DNA from: Emiliania huxleyi CCMP1516
Taxonomy: Eukaryota; Haptophyta; Isochrysidales; Noelaerhabdaceae
Reading direction: 5' to 3'
Assembly: GCF_000372725.1 (NCBI RefSeq)
Contig: NW_005201391.1
Location: 333,736 to 394,472, forward strand
Length of the DNA stretch: 60,737 nt
Shown here: positions 41,527-51,230 of the stretch, piece by piece
Layout of the letters: each line of letters starts with the position of its first letter
Position numbering within the stretch: the stretch's first letter is position 1
Program-made: the position numbers and the translations under genes
Notes under the pieces: model-generated
What the model was told of the DNA's origin: nothing
The model's database searches: none
What the model saw: only the letters and a program-made list of their open reading frames with translations

Positions 41527-44420
41527 ATGGCCACCTTCAAGCTCATCGGTAGGGTCGGCCTCCTCAAGATCTCGAGCCCTCCCGTCAACGCGCTCGGCCT
41601 CGCGGTGCGCAAGGGCATCGTGGACGGCATCGCACAGGCGGAGAAGGCCGGCGCAAAGGCGCTCGTCCTCGCGGGCGACGGCGTCACCTTCCCTGCCGGC
41701 GCCGACATCGCCGAGTTCGCCACCGGCGGCCACCGGACCCAGCCGACGCTCGGCGAGGTGATCGAGCGGCTCGACAAGGCCTCGATGCCGACCGTCGCCG
41801 CGATGCACGGCACCGCGCTCGGCGGCGGGCTGGAGGTCGCGCTCGCCTGCCACTGGCGCGTCATGTCCAAGGCGGCAAAGTGCGGGCTCCCCGAGGTCCA
41901 CCTGGGGCTGCTCCCCGGGGCGGGCGGCACGCAGCGGCTTCCGCGCCTCATCGGCTGCGCGCCCGCAATCAAGATCATGACGAGCGGCGCTCCGCTCGGC
42001 GCCGCAGAGGCGGCCAAGCTCGGCCTCGCGGACGAGGTGGTGGCGGCGGTGGACGGAGAAGGGGTGGCCGAGGCCGCGGTCGGGTTCGCCGAGGCGCTGG
42101 CCGACGGCGTCGACCCCTCCCGCGTCGTGTCGGCGCGGCCCCTCGAGGTCGAAGGCGGCGTAGAAGCCTTCTTTGGCGCCGCGAGAGAAGGCGCGCGCAA
42201 GGCGGCCAAGGGGGAGCTCGCGCCGCTGCTCATCGTCGACGCGGTGCGGGCGGCCGCCGAGGCGCCCTCCTTTGAGGCGGGCCTCTCGCGTGAGAGCGAG
42301 CTCTTCGCACAGCTCGCCGCCGGTCCAGAGGCGCGCGCGCTGCAGCACGTCTTCTTCGCCGAGCGGCAAATCTCAAAGGTGGTTGGTGTGGACGCGCCGC
42401 CGCGCCCAATCGAGTCGGCGGCCGTCATCGGCGCGGGCACGATGGGCGGCGGGATCGCGATGTGCTTCGCCAACAAGGGTATCCCCGTCACGCTAGTCGA
42501 CAAGTCGCCCGAGGTGCTCAGATAGAGAGGCGAAGAACAGTCTGCCTCGCGGCGGGGTATGGTGGACGCAAGCGGGAAGCGGAGACGGTCACACGGGAGC
42601 GACACACACGCAGACAAGACACCCAGCCAGCTGGGCTGCCACACGTCCTGAGCGTACGTCACTCAGGCACGCGCATCGGCGGGGTCCGTCCACGACCTGT
42701 CCGTGACACTTCCACGACCTGTCCGTGACACTTCCCGGCGCCTTCCCACAGGCGCTCGAGACACGCATCGGCGGGATCCGCGCGGCGTACGAGGCGAACG
42801 TCGCGAAGGGCACGCTGAGCGAGGCGCCTTGCATGCCCTGTCCACGGCCCGTCCATGACACCTCCTGGAGCCTCCCTGCAGGCAAGCTGAGCGAGGACAA
42901 GCTTGGCGCGCGGATGCGGTGCATCTCCACGGCCACCTCGCTCGACGACCCCGCCTGCTCCACGGCGGGACAGTAGTACTAGTAGTAGCAGTAGTAGTAG
43001 CAGTAGTAGTAGCAGTAGTAGTAGTAGTAGTAGCAGTGGTAGTAGTGGGTAGTAGTAGTAGTAGCAGTAGTAGTGGTAGTGGTAGTAGTGGTAGTAGTAG
43101 TAGTAGTAGTAGTGGTAGTAATAGTAGACCCCGCCTGCTCCACGGCGGGACAGTGTTCCGTTCGCGTCGAGGCGGGAGGGGGGCCCCCTGAGGCCACCCT
43201 CGCTTGGCCCGAGCCTAGGCGGACCTGTACGTCGAGGCGGTCTTTGAGCGGCTCGAGCTGAAGAAGGCCATCTTCAAGGAGCTGGACGCGATCGCCAAGC
43301 CGGGCGCGCTGCTCTGCACAAACACGTCGACGCTCGACATCGACAAGATCGCTTCGGCCACCTCGCGGCCGCAGGACGTGTGCGGCACGCACTTCTTCTC
43401 GCCCGCCAATATCATGCCGCTGCTCGAGAACGTGCGCGGGTCTGCGTCCTCGGGCGAGACGCTCGCCACGGTGATGGCGATGGGCAAGAAGCTCGGCAAG
43501 AAGGCGGTGCTTGCGGGCAACTGCTTCGGCTTCATCGGCAACCGCATGATCGAGGGCTACTGCCGCGAGTCCTACTTCCTGCTCGAGGAGGGCTGCGTGC
43601 CGCGCGACGTCGACGCGCCCGTGCGCGCGCTCGGCCTCGCCATGGGGCCGTTGCAGATGCAGGACCTCGCGGGTATCGACATCGGGTACAACATACGCAA
43701 GGACCAGCCAGACCTGTACGGGCCCGCGGACCGCTACCCGCTGCTCGCAGACCGGATCGCAGAGGCGGGGCGGCTCGGCCAGAAGACCAAGGCGGGCTGG
43801 TACGACTACGCGGCCGGCCGCAACCCGGTCGACGACCCGTGGGTGGCCGACTTCATCGAGAAGTTCTCGGCGGAGCAGGGCGTGACGCGGCGCGCCATCT
43901 CGGCCGAGGAGGTGCTCGACCGCTGCATGCTGCCGATGGTGAACGAAGGCTTCAAGTGCCTCGAGGAGGGGATCGCGCAGCGCGAGTCGGACATCGACAT
44001 CGTCTTCCTGTACGGCTACGGCTTCCCGCGCCGCCTCGGCGGGCCGATGCACTGGGCGCGTGGCCTCCTCCTCTCCTCTCCAGCCCTCTCCTCCCCTCCC
44101 CTCCCCTCCCCTCCCCTCCCCTCCCCTCTCCTCTCCTGCCCTGCCCTCTCCTCCCCTCCCCTCTCCTGCCCTCTCCTGCCCTCTCCTGCCCTCTCCTGCC
44201 CTCTCCTGCCCTCTCCTGCCCTCTCCTGCCCTCTCCTGCCCTCTCCCCCCCCCCCGCCCGCGGCTTGAAGGCGTGGCGCCGCGTGGACTGCCAGCACGGT
44301 CGCTCGTAGGCGAGGCACATCCGCGAGGGAGGCTTGCCCAAGCTTGCGGCCGACCTGCAGAGGTACGGCGCCGAGCACCCGAACGGCACGTACTGGACGC
44401 CGTCGGCGCCGCCGCTTTAG
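41527..44420 (+). CDS. bifunctional enoyl-CoA hydratase / 3-hydroxyacyl-CoA dehydrogenase
   Basis: Five exons (41527-42513, 42752-42809, 42882-42952, 43219-44055, 44310-44420) give 687 residues, close to peroxisomal L-bifunctional enzyme. The N-terminal crotonase domain has the oxyanion region GTALGGGLEVALACHW and the catalytic Glu region LPEVHLGLLPGAGGTQRLPR. The dehydrogenase part has the NAD-binding VIGAGTMGGGIAM, VEAVFE, the catalytic His in HFFSPAN, NRMIEGY, and a C-terminal repeat with KCLEEGIA. It carries out the hydration and NAD-dependent oxidation steps of fatty acid beta-oxidation. The C-terminus ends APPL, so no SKL-type peroxisomal signal is seen. Intron 1 contains a dispersed repeat; intron 2 has a duplicated junction; intron 3 a microsatellite; intron 4 a minisatellite. 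Confidence 0.92.
42523..42665 (+). repeat. dispersed repeat inside beta-oxidation gene intron 1
   Basis: Shares with 54240-54416, in the same order, GGYGAAGAACAG, GGTATGG-GGACGC, GAGCGACACACA, CCAGCTG-GCTGCCACAC and a CCTGAG..CTCAGG inverted end. A mobile-element-derived piece within an intron. Confidence 0.65.
42810..42881 (+). other. 72-nt GC-AG intron flanked by a 16-bp direct repeat
   Basis: GGCACGCTGAGCGAGG at 42809-42824 and GGCAAGCTGAGCGAGG at 42881-42896; offset 72 equals intron length. Confidence 0.85.
42947..43154 (+). repeat. 28-bp direct repeats enclosing an AGT/TAG microsatellite
   Basis: Identical 28-bp copies at 42947-42974 and 43127-43154 (start GACCCCGCCTGCTCC) enclose about 150 bp of (AGT)n/(AGC)n. 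The first copy spans the donor of intron 3. Confidence 0.88.
44066..44250 (+). repeat. CCTCTCCTGC-type minisatellite in intron 4
   Basis: Pyrimidine-only array: CTCCC units followed by about ten CCTCTCCTGC decamers; gives the intron a long polypyrimidine tract. Confidence 0.88.
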
Positions 44421-44891
44421 GAGGCCGCGATGGCGATGACATGGTTGCTAGGAGTGTGATTTGGTTGCTATGTAGGCGCTGCTGCTCGAGGAGGCCGCGG
44501 TGGCGGCCGAGGCCGAGGCCGCGCCGGAGCCTGCGGCGGCGACGGCGTAGGAGGGGGCGGCTGAGTCGTGCGTAGGGTTGAAAGGGGCCCGGATTAGGGA
44601 GGATGTGGGTGCGGAAGTGGGCGGCGGGTGTTTCGACCCTCCGAGGCGGGGAGGCCACAGGCGGCGAGCTAGCCTGTCTCTTTTGAGCAACGACCGAGGC
44701 GGCGCTGTCGTCGATCGCGCTTTATGTGCTGGTTTGCTTGAGAGTGTTTGACGTGCGTTTGTCTATGTGTGTGCGCGCTGCGCCGCTCTCCTATTATTTT
44801 ATTACGTGCATAAAAATAATTTCGAACGCGAAGTTTTCGTGCGTCCATCACATCATCGTTGAGTATCGTGCGATCCGTCCAACAAGACACA
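44421..44891. other. intergenic
   Basis: 3' region of the beta-oxidation gene and promoter of the next gene; AT-rich from about 44790 to 44870. Nothing else supported. Confidence 0.45.
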
Positions 44892-45863
44892 ATGCCGTCG
44901 CCCATCGTGTTTGCCACCACGGTCCGCAACGCCGAGGAACACGTGGCGAGGTGCGTCGCCGCGCTGCGCGGCTACGCCAACACCACCCCGGGCGCGCGCC
45001 ACCACCTCTACGTCTACGAGTCGGGCTCGACTGACCGCACACGGGACGCGTGGCGCTCGGCCGCGCTGTCGCTGCGCGGTACGTTTGCGAGGAGCGAGCT
45101 TGTTGACCAGACATTCCCCGCCGACAACTCGACGCAGGCGTGGCCGCGTTGCGATGGGAAGCTCTGCCCTGGCGGGAACCGCGCGTGCCGCCTCGCCGCC
45201 ATCCGCCAGCAGTTCAAGCAGCACATCGCCGTGCGCGCACCCGATGCGAAGGTGGTGGTCCTGTTCGACGGTGACGTCGAGCTCCCCACCGCCGTACAGT
45301 TCCGGCGCGCGCTGCGGTTGGAGCTGCCGCGGTACCACGCCGTCTTTTCCCTCGGCCGCGAAGGTGAGGGCTCCCGCTCCCCCTCCTGGCCACCTCTCAA
45401 CTCCCTGCAGCCTCTCTCGCACGTGACTGGCCCTCGCCGCATCGCCTCCCTCGCCCCCCTCATGACCACGACGCAACTACCGCCCTCTAAATGGTCGCTT
45501 CACCGCCGTGTCCCAGGCGGGTCCGGCGTCTACTATGATACCTTTGCTAGCGTAGACGAGGCGGGGCACTTCGACGGCGCCTTCCTCGCCCGGATACGCC
45601 AAGCCAAATTCCGGACGCCGATGGCTGTGCAGTCCGCCTTTGGCGGCTTTGGCGTCTACCGCGGCGACGTCTTCCTCTCCGCAGAGTGCTCGTACAACCG
45701 CGTGCATGGGTCGGACCTAACGCTGTCCAAGACAGACGCGGCCTCGGTCACCGACAATGTGTACGGGTGGCCGTGTGAGCACGCGGTGTTTCACCGGTGC
45801 CTGTACCGCAGGGGCCGCCGCTTCGCCATCTCTGACGCGCTACGGACTATTCGACCAGCGTGA
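44892..45863 (+). CDS. glycosyltransferase-like protein (GT-A fold candidate)
   Basis: Two exons, 44892-45363 and 45517-45863, encode 272 residues. Motifs suggest a GT-A nucleotide-sugar transferase: VFATTVRNAEEHVARCVAAL at the N-terminus, YESGSTDRTRDAW (the usual glycosyltransferase-2-like D/STD turn), a metal-binding-type VVLFDGDVELP, and GGFGVYRGDVFLS later. Ends with an EHAVFHRCLYRRGRRFAIS block. I could not assign a precise family; mannosyltransferase-like (CAP59 or ANP1 type) is possible. The intron (153 nt, GT-AG) is in frame, so unspliced mRNA would also be open. No signal peptide is visible at this start. Confidence 0.68.
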   Translation: MPSPIVFATTVRNAEEHVARCVAALRGYANTTPGARHHLYVYESGSTDRTRDAWRSAALSLRGTFARSELVDQTFPADNSTQAWPRCDGKLCPGGNRACRLAAIRQQFKQHIAVRAPDAKVVVLFDGDVELPTAVQFRRALRLELPRYHAVFSLGREGEGSRSPSWPPLNSLQPLSHVTGPRRIASLAPLMTTTQLPPSKWSLHRRVPGGSGVYYDTFASVDEAGHFDGAFLARIRQAKFRTPMAVQSAFGGFGVYRGDVFLSAECSYNRVHGSDLTLSKTDAASVTDNVYGWPCEHAVFHRCLYRRGRRFAISDALRTIRPA

Positions 45864-46717
45864 AGGACGAATCGCGTCCGGACCGAGCGGTGTTTGGAAA
45901 GTGGGGCGGGATCCATGGGTGGCTGAGCTGGGGACACAAGGCGGTGGAAGGCGAGAAAGGAAGTCGAATGTGTAGGAATAAGAGGCGCTGCGAGGAGCCG
46001 CGGCTCGAGCCGGCCGCACAGCAGCGCCTCCCTCCCTGCCTCCGACCGTTAGCATTCGCGAGCGGCCTTCCAGCGCGTGACGAGATCTGCAGCAACGAGA
46101 GGGCGATGACCGATGAGGCAGCAGCACACCGCACGCGCTGCGCAGGTCGCCCACGCTGGAGCGAGTCCTCGCCCAGACCCCGGCTGCATGCCCACCGGCC
46201 ACCGCGGTAGCGACCGACCGACCAACGCTGGCGAGAGCCCGAACAACAACACAAGCAACATCGCAACTGCCACTGTTGTTGAGGTCAAGAGCTTTCTTTG
46301 TTGAGCCTAATTGGACGAGAGGTCAGCCGCGCGTGGAAGAAGCCCGAAGAACTACACATTGATCACATTGTGTCAGCCCTTCCCGACGGGGACGCCATCA
46401 CCCTCGCCCAGGGATCTACAATGCTGTCTTAAGGTCCGACCTGTGGGCTCTGCCTGCGCTCGGCACCGGGCACCGCCTCGGTATACAAAATGCGCCCCGC
46501 GGGCGGGACCCTCACAGATCACAGATCACATTGTGTTGACACAGAGAGCATCCTTGTGATGGGAACTGATTCCTGATTCCCGAAGCAGTCTCAAGGTCCG
46601 ACCCTAAAAGTTGCGCCGGTAGACCGCAACCCCTAAAAAAAGAAAACTCGACCGGCGGAGCCGTACCGCGTCGCCGGAGGGACGGACGAGCCGCACGTGT
46701 TGCGGTGTGTGCACGTA
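45864..46717. other. intergenic with a diverged ~160-bp tandem duplication
   Basis: GATCACATTGTGT occurs at 46360 and 46519 and AAGGTCCGACC at about 46430 and 46591, in the same order. No gene is supported. Confidence 0.55.
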
Positions 46718-47244
46718 ATGGGCGGCTGCGGCTCGAAATCACAACCAGAAGACCCCGGATGCCCGACCCCGGCTGGAGAAGAACCCGAGCTGCAGGAATC
46801 CAATAGTCACGAGGCAGTGCTGAGCGAGCTGTTTGAGCTGGCAGACGCAGACGGCTCGGGTAGCCTGACGCCTGCTGAGCTCAAGGCGGCGCTGGGTCAC
46901 CATTCCGGCGGCAGCAGCGCGTTCGACTGGCTCGACAGTGGGTCGGACCGTCTAGATGCTGCGTTACTGCCAAACATCTGACCGCTGTGCGGGAATGGAC
47001 CCTCATTCCGGCGTCACTCAACACGGCCGTGACCTTTCTGTGGAGACCTTTCTGTTGAGATTTTCTTCACCGCGCCCATCCCTGTAGGCACGCCGGTCCT
47101 GCTCTGGACGGCGGCGATGGCCTGATCAGCAAGGCCGAATTTATCGAGGGACAGCTCAAGGCATACCCAACTGACCTCTACACCGATGCGGAGGTCTCGG
47201 CTGAGCTGCACACGCTGCTGGCGGCGGCGAAAACAAGAGAATAA
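46718..47244 (+). CDS. small EF-hand protein with N-myristoylation/palmitoylation signal
   Basis: Two exons, 46718-46941 and 47088-47244, encode about 126 residues. The N-terminus MGGCGSKSQ fits an N-myristoylation signal (Gly2, Ser6) with an adjacent Cys for palmitoylation, so membrane attachment is likely. One EF-hand loop is canonical (DADGSGSLTPAE, E at position 12); the second (DGGDGLISKAEF), encoded by exon 2, also fits. This resembles small calcium sensors of the recoverin/calcineurin-B-like type but is shorter. The splice is inferred: a GT donor within AGTGGGTCGG and acceptor CCCTGTAG keep the frame. Confidence 0.7.
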
Positions 47245-47696
47245 GGTGTTAAGATATTCGGGAGCCCGGAAGGCACTTGTCTCTCCATCCGGAGGCTTGT
47301 GGGGAGGTCTCGTCGGGTCCCCTATCCGTTCTACTTTTCTCGATATTCCCACACCGCACACGGCACTCTATCGTCTGACTCTCTCGGTCACCGAGTTATC
47401 GGTTGCTTCACGGTTGTCGGTTCCGCCGTGACTGCGCACAGTGTGCCACACGCATTGGGCTCTCCGTCGCTCTCGACTCAATCTCCCCCTCGCCCCGCCG
47501 GCGGGGGAGTCTCCACCCGCCGCGGGGACGCGGGGGGGCCCCGGGGCACACCGCTGGGGGCGCTGCGCGCTGCGGCCGCGCCGGCCGCCGCGCCCCCCCG
47601 GAGCACGCCGACGATGCGCGGGCGGGCGGCGCGCCGGCTCCGCGGCCCGCGCCCGCATCTTTTTTGCTTTAACGGACTTTCACACCCCATCGACAC
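47245..47696. other. intergenic, convergent 3' ends
   Basis: Very GC-rich; nothing supported. Confidence 0.45.
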
Positions 47697-50000
47697 TCAG
47701 AACCAGTAGTTCACGCTCACGCTCGTGGTGAGGCTGCGCACATAATGCCAGACGCTCTTGGGGATGAACAGCATGTCGCCTGGCGCGAGGATGGTCTCGA
47801 CGTAGGCGGCGTCGGCGGCCGACGCGTGCGCGGTCGGCAGTGGGTCCGCCTCGACGCGGACGGGCGACGTGCCAAAGCTGTTGGTGTTTTTTGAGCGCAG
47901 CGTGGTGGCGTGCAGCTTGGGCGTCTCGCTGAGGCCGTACAGCCGGATGTACTTGTAGCCGGCCACCTGGCGGATTTCAGGCAAGGGTGAGGCACACTCT
48001 CCCACACGAGAGTGCGGGGCAAGGGTGGGCTCTCCCCCGCATCTACACGTCCCAGCCAGATAGGCAGGGCGGCATTTTGTGATGCAAGGCCACCTGGCAG
48101 AGCAGGTTGTCGGACGGGTCCGAGTGCAGCGACGTGACGGTGCCGCGCGTGCCGATCCAGACGTTGGTCGGGGAGAGGGGCCGGCCCAGCGTGTGGGGAG
48201 GGACGGCGAGCAGCCGCTGCAGCGCCGGGTGCTGGTGAAGGAGGTGGTGCTGCGACATGTACGCCACCTGCGGCGCGACGCCAACCCCTCTTGCTGAAAT
48301 GAGGAGGCGCTGGATCGCGGGTGGTGGAGGGGCGCGGCGACGCGACGCAGGGGCGTCGCGCCTTGCAGAGCGGCTCGAGGTCGAGCGCGCACCCCTCGGG
48401 CCGGGGCAGCCCGTGCGTCGCGTTGGAGGGGAGCAAGTGCTCCTCGATGAGCTTGCGCAGCGGCCAGTGGACGACTCCTGCCGTGCCCAAAGCACCGCCA
48501 CCTCTGGTCAGCTTCTACGGCCAGCGGACGGCGCCAGCGAGAGGGAAAGAGAGCAGAGAGCAGAGAGGGGGTGGATGGACAGGCGGGAGGACGAGACGAG
48601 GCGAGAAGAGGAGAGAAGGCGGCGCCCCCGTGCCCGACGAGTGGGCTGCCCAGCGAGACCGGGACGAGCCGCTCGCCCGCGTCAGCGTGCAGCGCGCGCA
48701 AGTCGGAGAAGTAGGCGAGCGCGCCCCACTCCTACCGAAGGGCCCAGAGACGGCAACGGTCCGTGTAATGCTTCGAATCGGCAGAGCAGCGCACGCGCGC
48801 CCCACTCCTCGGCGGCAGAGGGGCCGAGCAGCAATCTCGCTCCATCTCGCTCCACCTCGCTACATCTCGCTGCATCTCGCTACATCTCGCTGCATCTCGC
48901 TGCATCTCGCTGCATCTCGCTGCATCTCGCTGCATCTCGCTGCATCTCGCTGCATCTCGCTGCATCGCGCTCCTCGGCGGCGAGGTGTCCGCGCAGCAGC
49001 AGCGGCGCGCCCTTCTGCAAGTGGCGGACGAAGAAGTCGGCCAGGGTCAGACTGGCCGAGTCGACCTACACGAAGGCGTCCGAGAAGGCTCGCAGAAGGC
49101 CCCCAGAGGTTGCCGAGACTCCGCGACGCCACCGTCTGCAGTCGGCGCGCCTCGTCGATGGCGGGCGTCAGCGCGGCGGGCGGCGCTGTCGGGATGGTCC
49201 ACACCGCCGCGTCTCCTCCGCCTCCTCCGCCACCGCAGAGTCCGCCGCCTCCGCCAGGTGGCCATGCGGAGCCCACCGCCGCCTCGGCCCGCTGCAGCAG
49301 CGAGCGGACGCACGGGAGCCACGGAGGGGCAGGCGCGCCTTCAAGCAACAGTCACAATCAAGCGCGCAAGTGGAACCCAAGGTGGACAAGCTCCGGCGCC
49401 TTGCTGGTGGCATCCGGAGGAGATGGCGAGGTTGAAGGTCGCAATTGCAAGCTCGCCGATGGCGGCGGCGCCGTCGGTGGCGTCGGAGACGTCGATGGCG
49501 GTGGTGGTGGCGGCGGCGGCGTTGGCAGCGGCGTTGGAGTGGGTGGCGGCGTGGGCGACATGGGCTGGCAGGACTGCTGCGAGCTCGAAGCAGAGGGCCA
49601 GCAGATTGGCCTCCTGCCAGCACGGCAGGTCCCAGTTGCTCTCCTCGAGCGTAGCCGCGCACAAGCCGCGCGCGGCGCGGGCGTGCTTGAGCAGTTCGGG
49701 CGCTGCCCATCCACCGCTCGCAAAGGCATCTCGCGCAGACAGGAGCGAGGCGGCGCAGGCCTTTGCGTATGGGCTGCGGCTCTTGCGCAGCCCGCTCGCA
49801 GTGACGGCGGCGTGTGCGTCGGCAAAGCCACGCAACGCGTCGTCGGAGGATGATGCTCCCTCCTCGGGCGCAGTGGAGGAGGCCGCCATAGGCGGCCAGA
49901 CCGCCAAATCGGCAAAGTGAGGGTGCGCGCTGGCGCGCGGCAGAAGTGGTGCGGGAGCAGCGGCGCAGTCGTCGTCAAAGACCGAAAACGCGTCCGACAT
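47697..50000 (-). CDS. JMJD5/KDM8-like JmjC hydroxylase
   Basis: A multi-exon protein. The first exon (50000-49400) encodes a helical N-terminal region as in JMJD5. Later exons read ADFFVRHLQKGAPLLLRGHL, WGALAYFSDL, GTAGVVHWPLRKLIEEHLLP, YMSQHHLLHQHPALQRLL, NVWIGTRGTVTSLHSDPSDN (Fe-binding HxD), VAGYKYIRLYG and LAPGDMLFIPKSVWHYVRSL (distal His) ending SVSVNYWF. JMJD5 enzymes hydroxylate Arg residues in proteins with 2-oxoglutarate and Fe(II). At least five introns, mostly GC-AG, with one decamer minisatellite (48840-48968). Several junctions (49399/49339, the WGAL exon, CCAGGTGGCC) show duplicated exon-start words. All metal ligands are intact. Only 129 bp separates it from the upstream gene on the same strand. 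Confidence 0.85.
48840..48968 (+). repeat. decamer minisatellite in the JMJD5-like gene
   Basis: About twelve TGCATCTCGC-type decamers. Next to it, on the sense strand, lies a second copy of the flanking exon junction (GCCGCCGAGGAGTGGGGCGC). Confidence 0.85.
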
Positions 50001-50129
50001 GGAGGGAGTTGGGAGGGAGTTGAAGGGATTGGGCACACGTGGACGCGCGCCTGGTGGACTCGACACGAGGAAAGAATTCACGAATCGCAACCGCAGTGCG
50101 GGCAGGTGCGTGCTATAAAAGAAAAGGAG

Positions 50130-50984
50130 CTACGCGCCGCCGAGGAAAGCAGCTAGCTTCGCTTGCTTCGCGGGCGCTGACACTGGTGCCGACGACGCAC
50201 CATCTCGCCGCTTCTGTTTCCGGCCCGTGCAGCTGCCCGCCGACTTGCACTCTGCACCGCCGCCCGGGCAGTTGCGCACAAAGCCGACCTTGAAGTCGTA
50301 CTGCGACGGCGCCGCCGCAGGTGGCGGGCGCTCTGGCCCCTCCTCACCTCGGAGCGCGGCTAGCACCCACGCGCGCTGTGCCTCGGCAACGTGGTCCACG
50401 CCCTGGATAGCGCTCACGTCGAAACCCTTGTGCTCGCTCCACAGCGCGCGAAGGAAGGCGCGGGCGCCGTGCAGGCGCAGCCGCACGGGCGCATCTGCCT
50501 CGCCAAAGTACTTGGGCACAACCACCAGCAGACGAAGTTCGCCCTTTGCAATCTTGACGCCACTCACCTGGCACTCGGCCTCGCGTGTCGCGTAGTCAAC
50601 CGCAAGCGAGCGGCGAGCAAAGCAGCCGAGGTGGACCGGGTAGAATCCGGTGTTAAACCCCTTCATCACGCGCGAGAGGTCACGCCCGTCTCGGCCCGGC
50701 TTCACAAACGCCGCGACTTGGCCGTTGCACGCCAGGGCAGGGACACAGGTGTCGCAGTTGCCGCAGCCGCCACAGCCAATGGCTGTCATGTTCGAAAAGT
50801 TGAAGCCTGGCTCGACCTTGCGCTGGTCTCGCCACGCATACAGCCCCCGCTCTGCTATGCAGATGTGGCAGAACGACTCGCCAGGAAGCTGGCCTTTGCG
50901 AGGTCCCTTTGAGTTGGGTTCCGGCGCCAACTTCGGCGTCACGTCGAGTGCCAGGCGGCCGCCGAACAGACGACGGCCCGACAT
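50130..50984 (-). CDS. Cys-rich (PARP-finger-like) zinc-binding protein with PIP-box-like C-terminus
   Basis: About 284 residues, single exon, from the ATG at 50984. A Cys-rich cluster (FCHICIAERG, GCGGCGNCDTCVPALAC) lies near residue 35-85 and could bind zinc. Further on, DYATREAECQVSGVKIAKGE resembles the PARP-type zinc finger (KIAKGELRL), although the second Cys is Ser. The C-terminus KQAKLAAFL matches the PCNA-interacting pattern QxxLxxF[F/L]. Together they suggest a nuclear DNA-repair or replication role, but the PARP-finger ligands are incomplete. Function is an inference. Confidence 0.5.
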   Translation of the reverse strand: MSGRRLFGGRLALDVTPKLAPEPNSKGPRKGQLPGESFCHICIAERGLYAWRDQRKVEPGFNFSNMTAIGCGGCGNCDTCVPALACNGQVAAFVKPGRDGRDLSRVMKGFNTGFYPVHLGCFARRSLAVDYATREAECQVSGVKIAKGELRLLVVVPKYFGEADAPVRLRLHGARAFLRALWSEHKGFDVSAIQGVDHVAEAQRAWVLAALRGEEGPERPPPAAAPSQYDFKVGFVRNCPGGGAECKSAGSCTGRKQKRRDGASSAPVSAPAKQAKLAAFLGGA

Positions 50985-51230
50985 GAACAACGGTCGGCCC
51001 GCACTAAGGCGCGTGCGAAATGAAGAAATTGGCGCTAGCGGTGCGTGGCGAGTAGAGGCGGCGGCCTGAGGCCCACGACGGCGGAAAGAAGAATTTTCGC
51101 TTTTTTGCCACACGGAAAGGGACTTAATCTTTTTGCGAAAACAAAAACTGTCTCCTGGTTCGTGAGGTTTTCGAGCTATAGCCTGGCCGCCTACTCTATC
51201 TCGCTACGGCTCTATGCTGGGGCCGCAGCA

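Noticed and set aside
42979..44658. 559-residue minus-strand frame over the beta-oxidation gene
   Set aside because: Ends in poly-Thr/Tyr from the microsatellite and is antisense to a conserved enzyme.
50110..50120. TATAAAAG as a promoter of the JMJD5-like gene
   Set aside because: It is on the plus strand while both neighbouring genes are on the minus strand.
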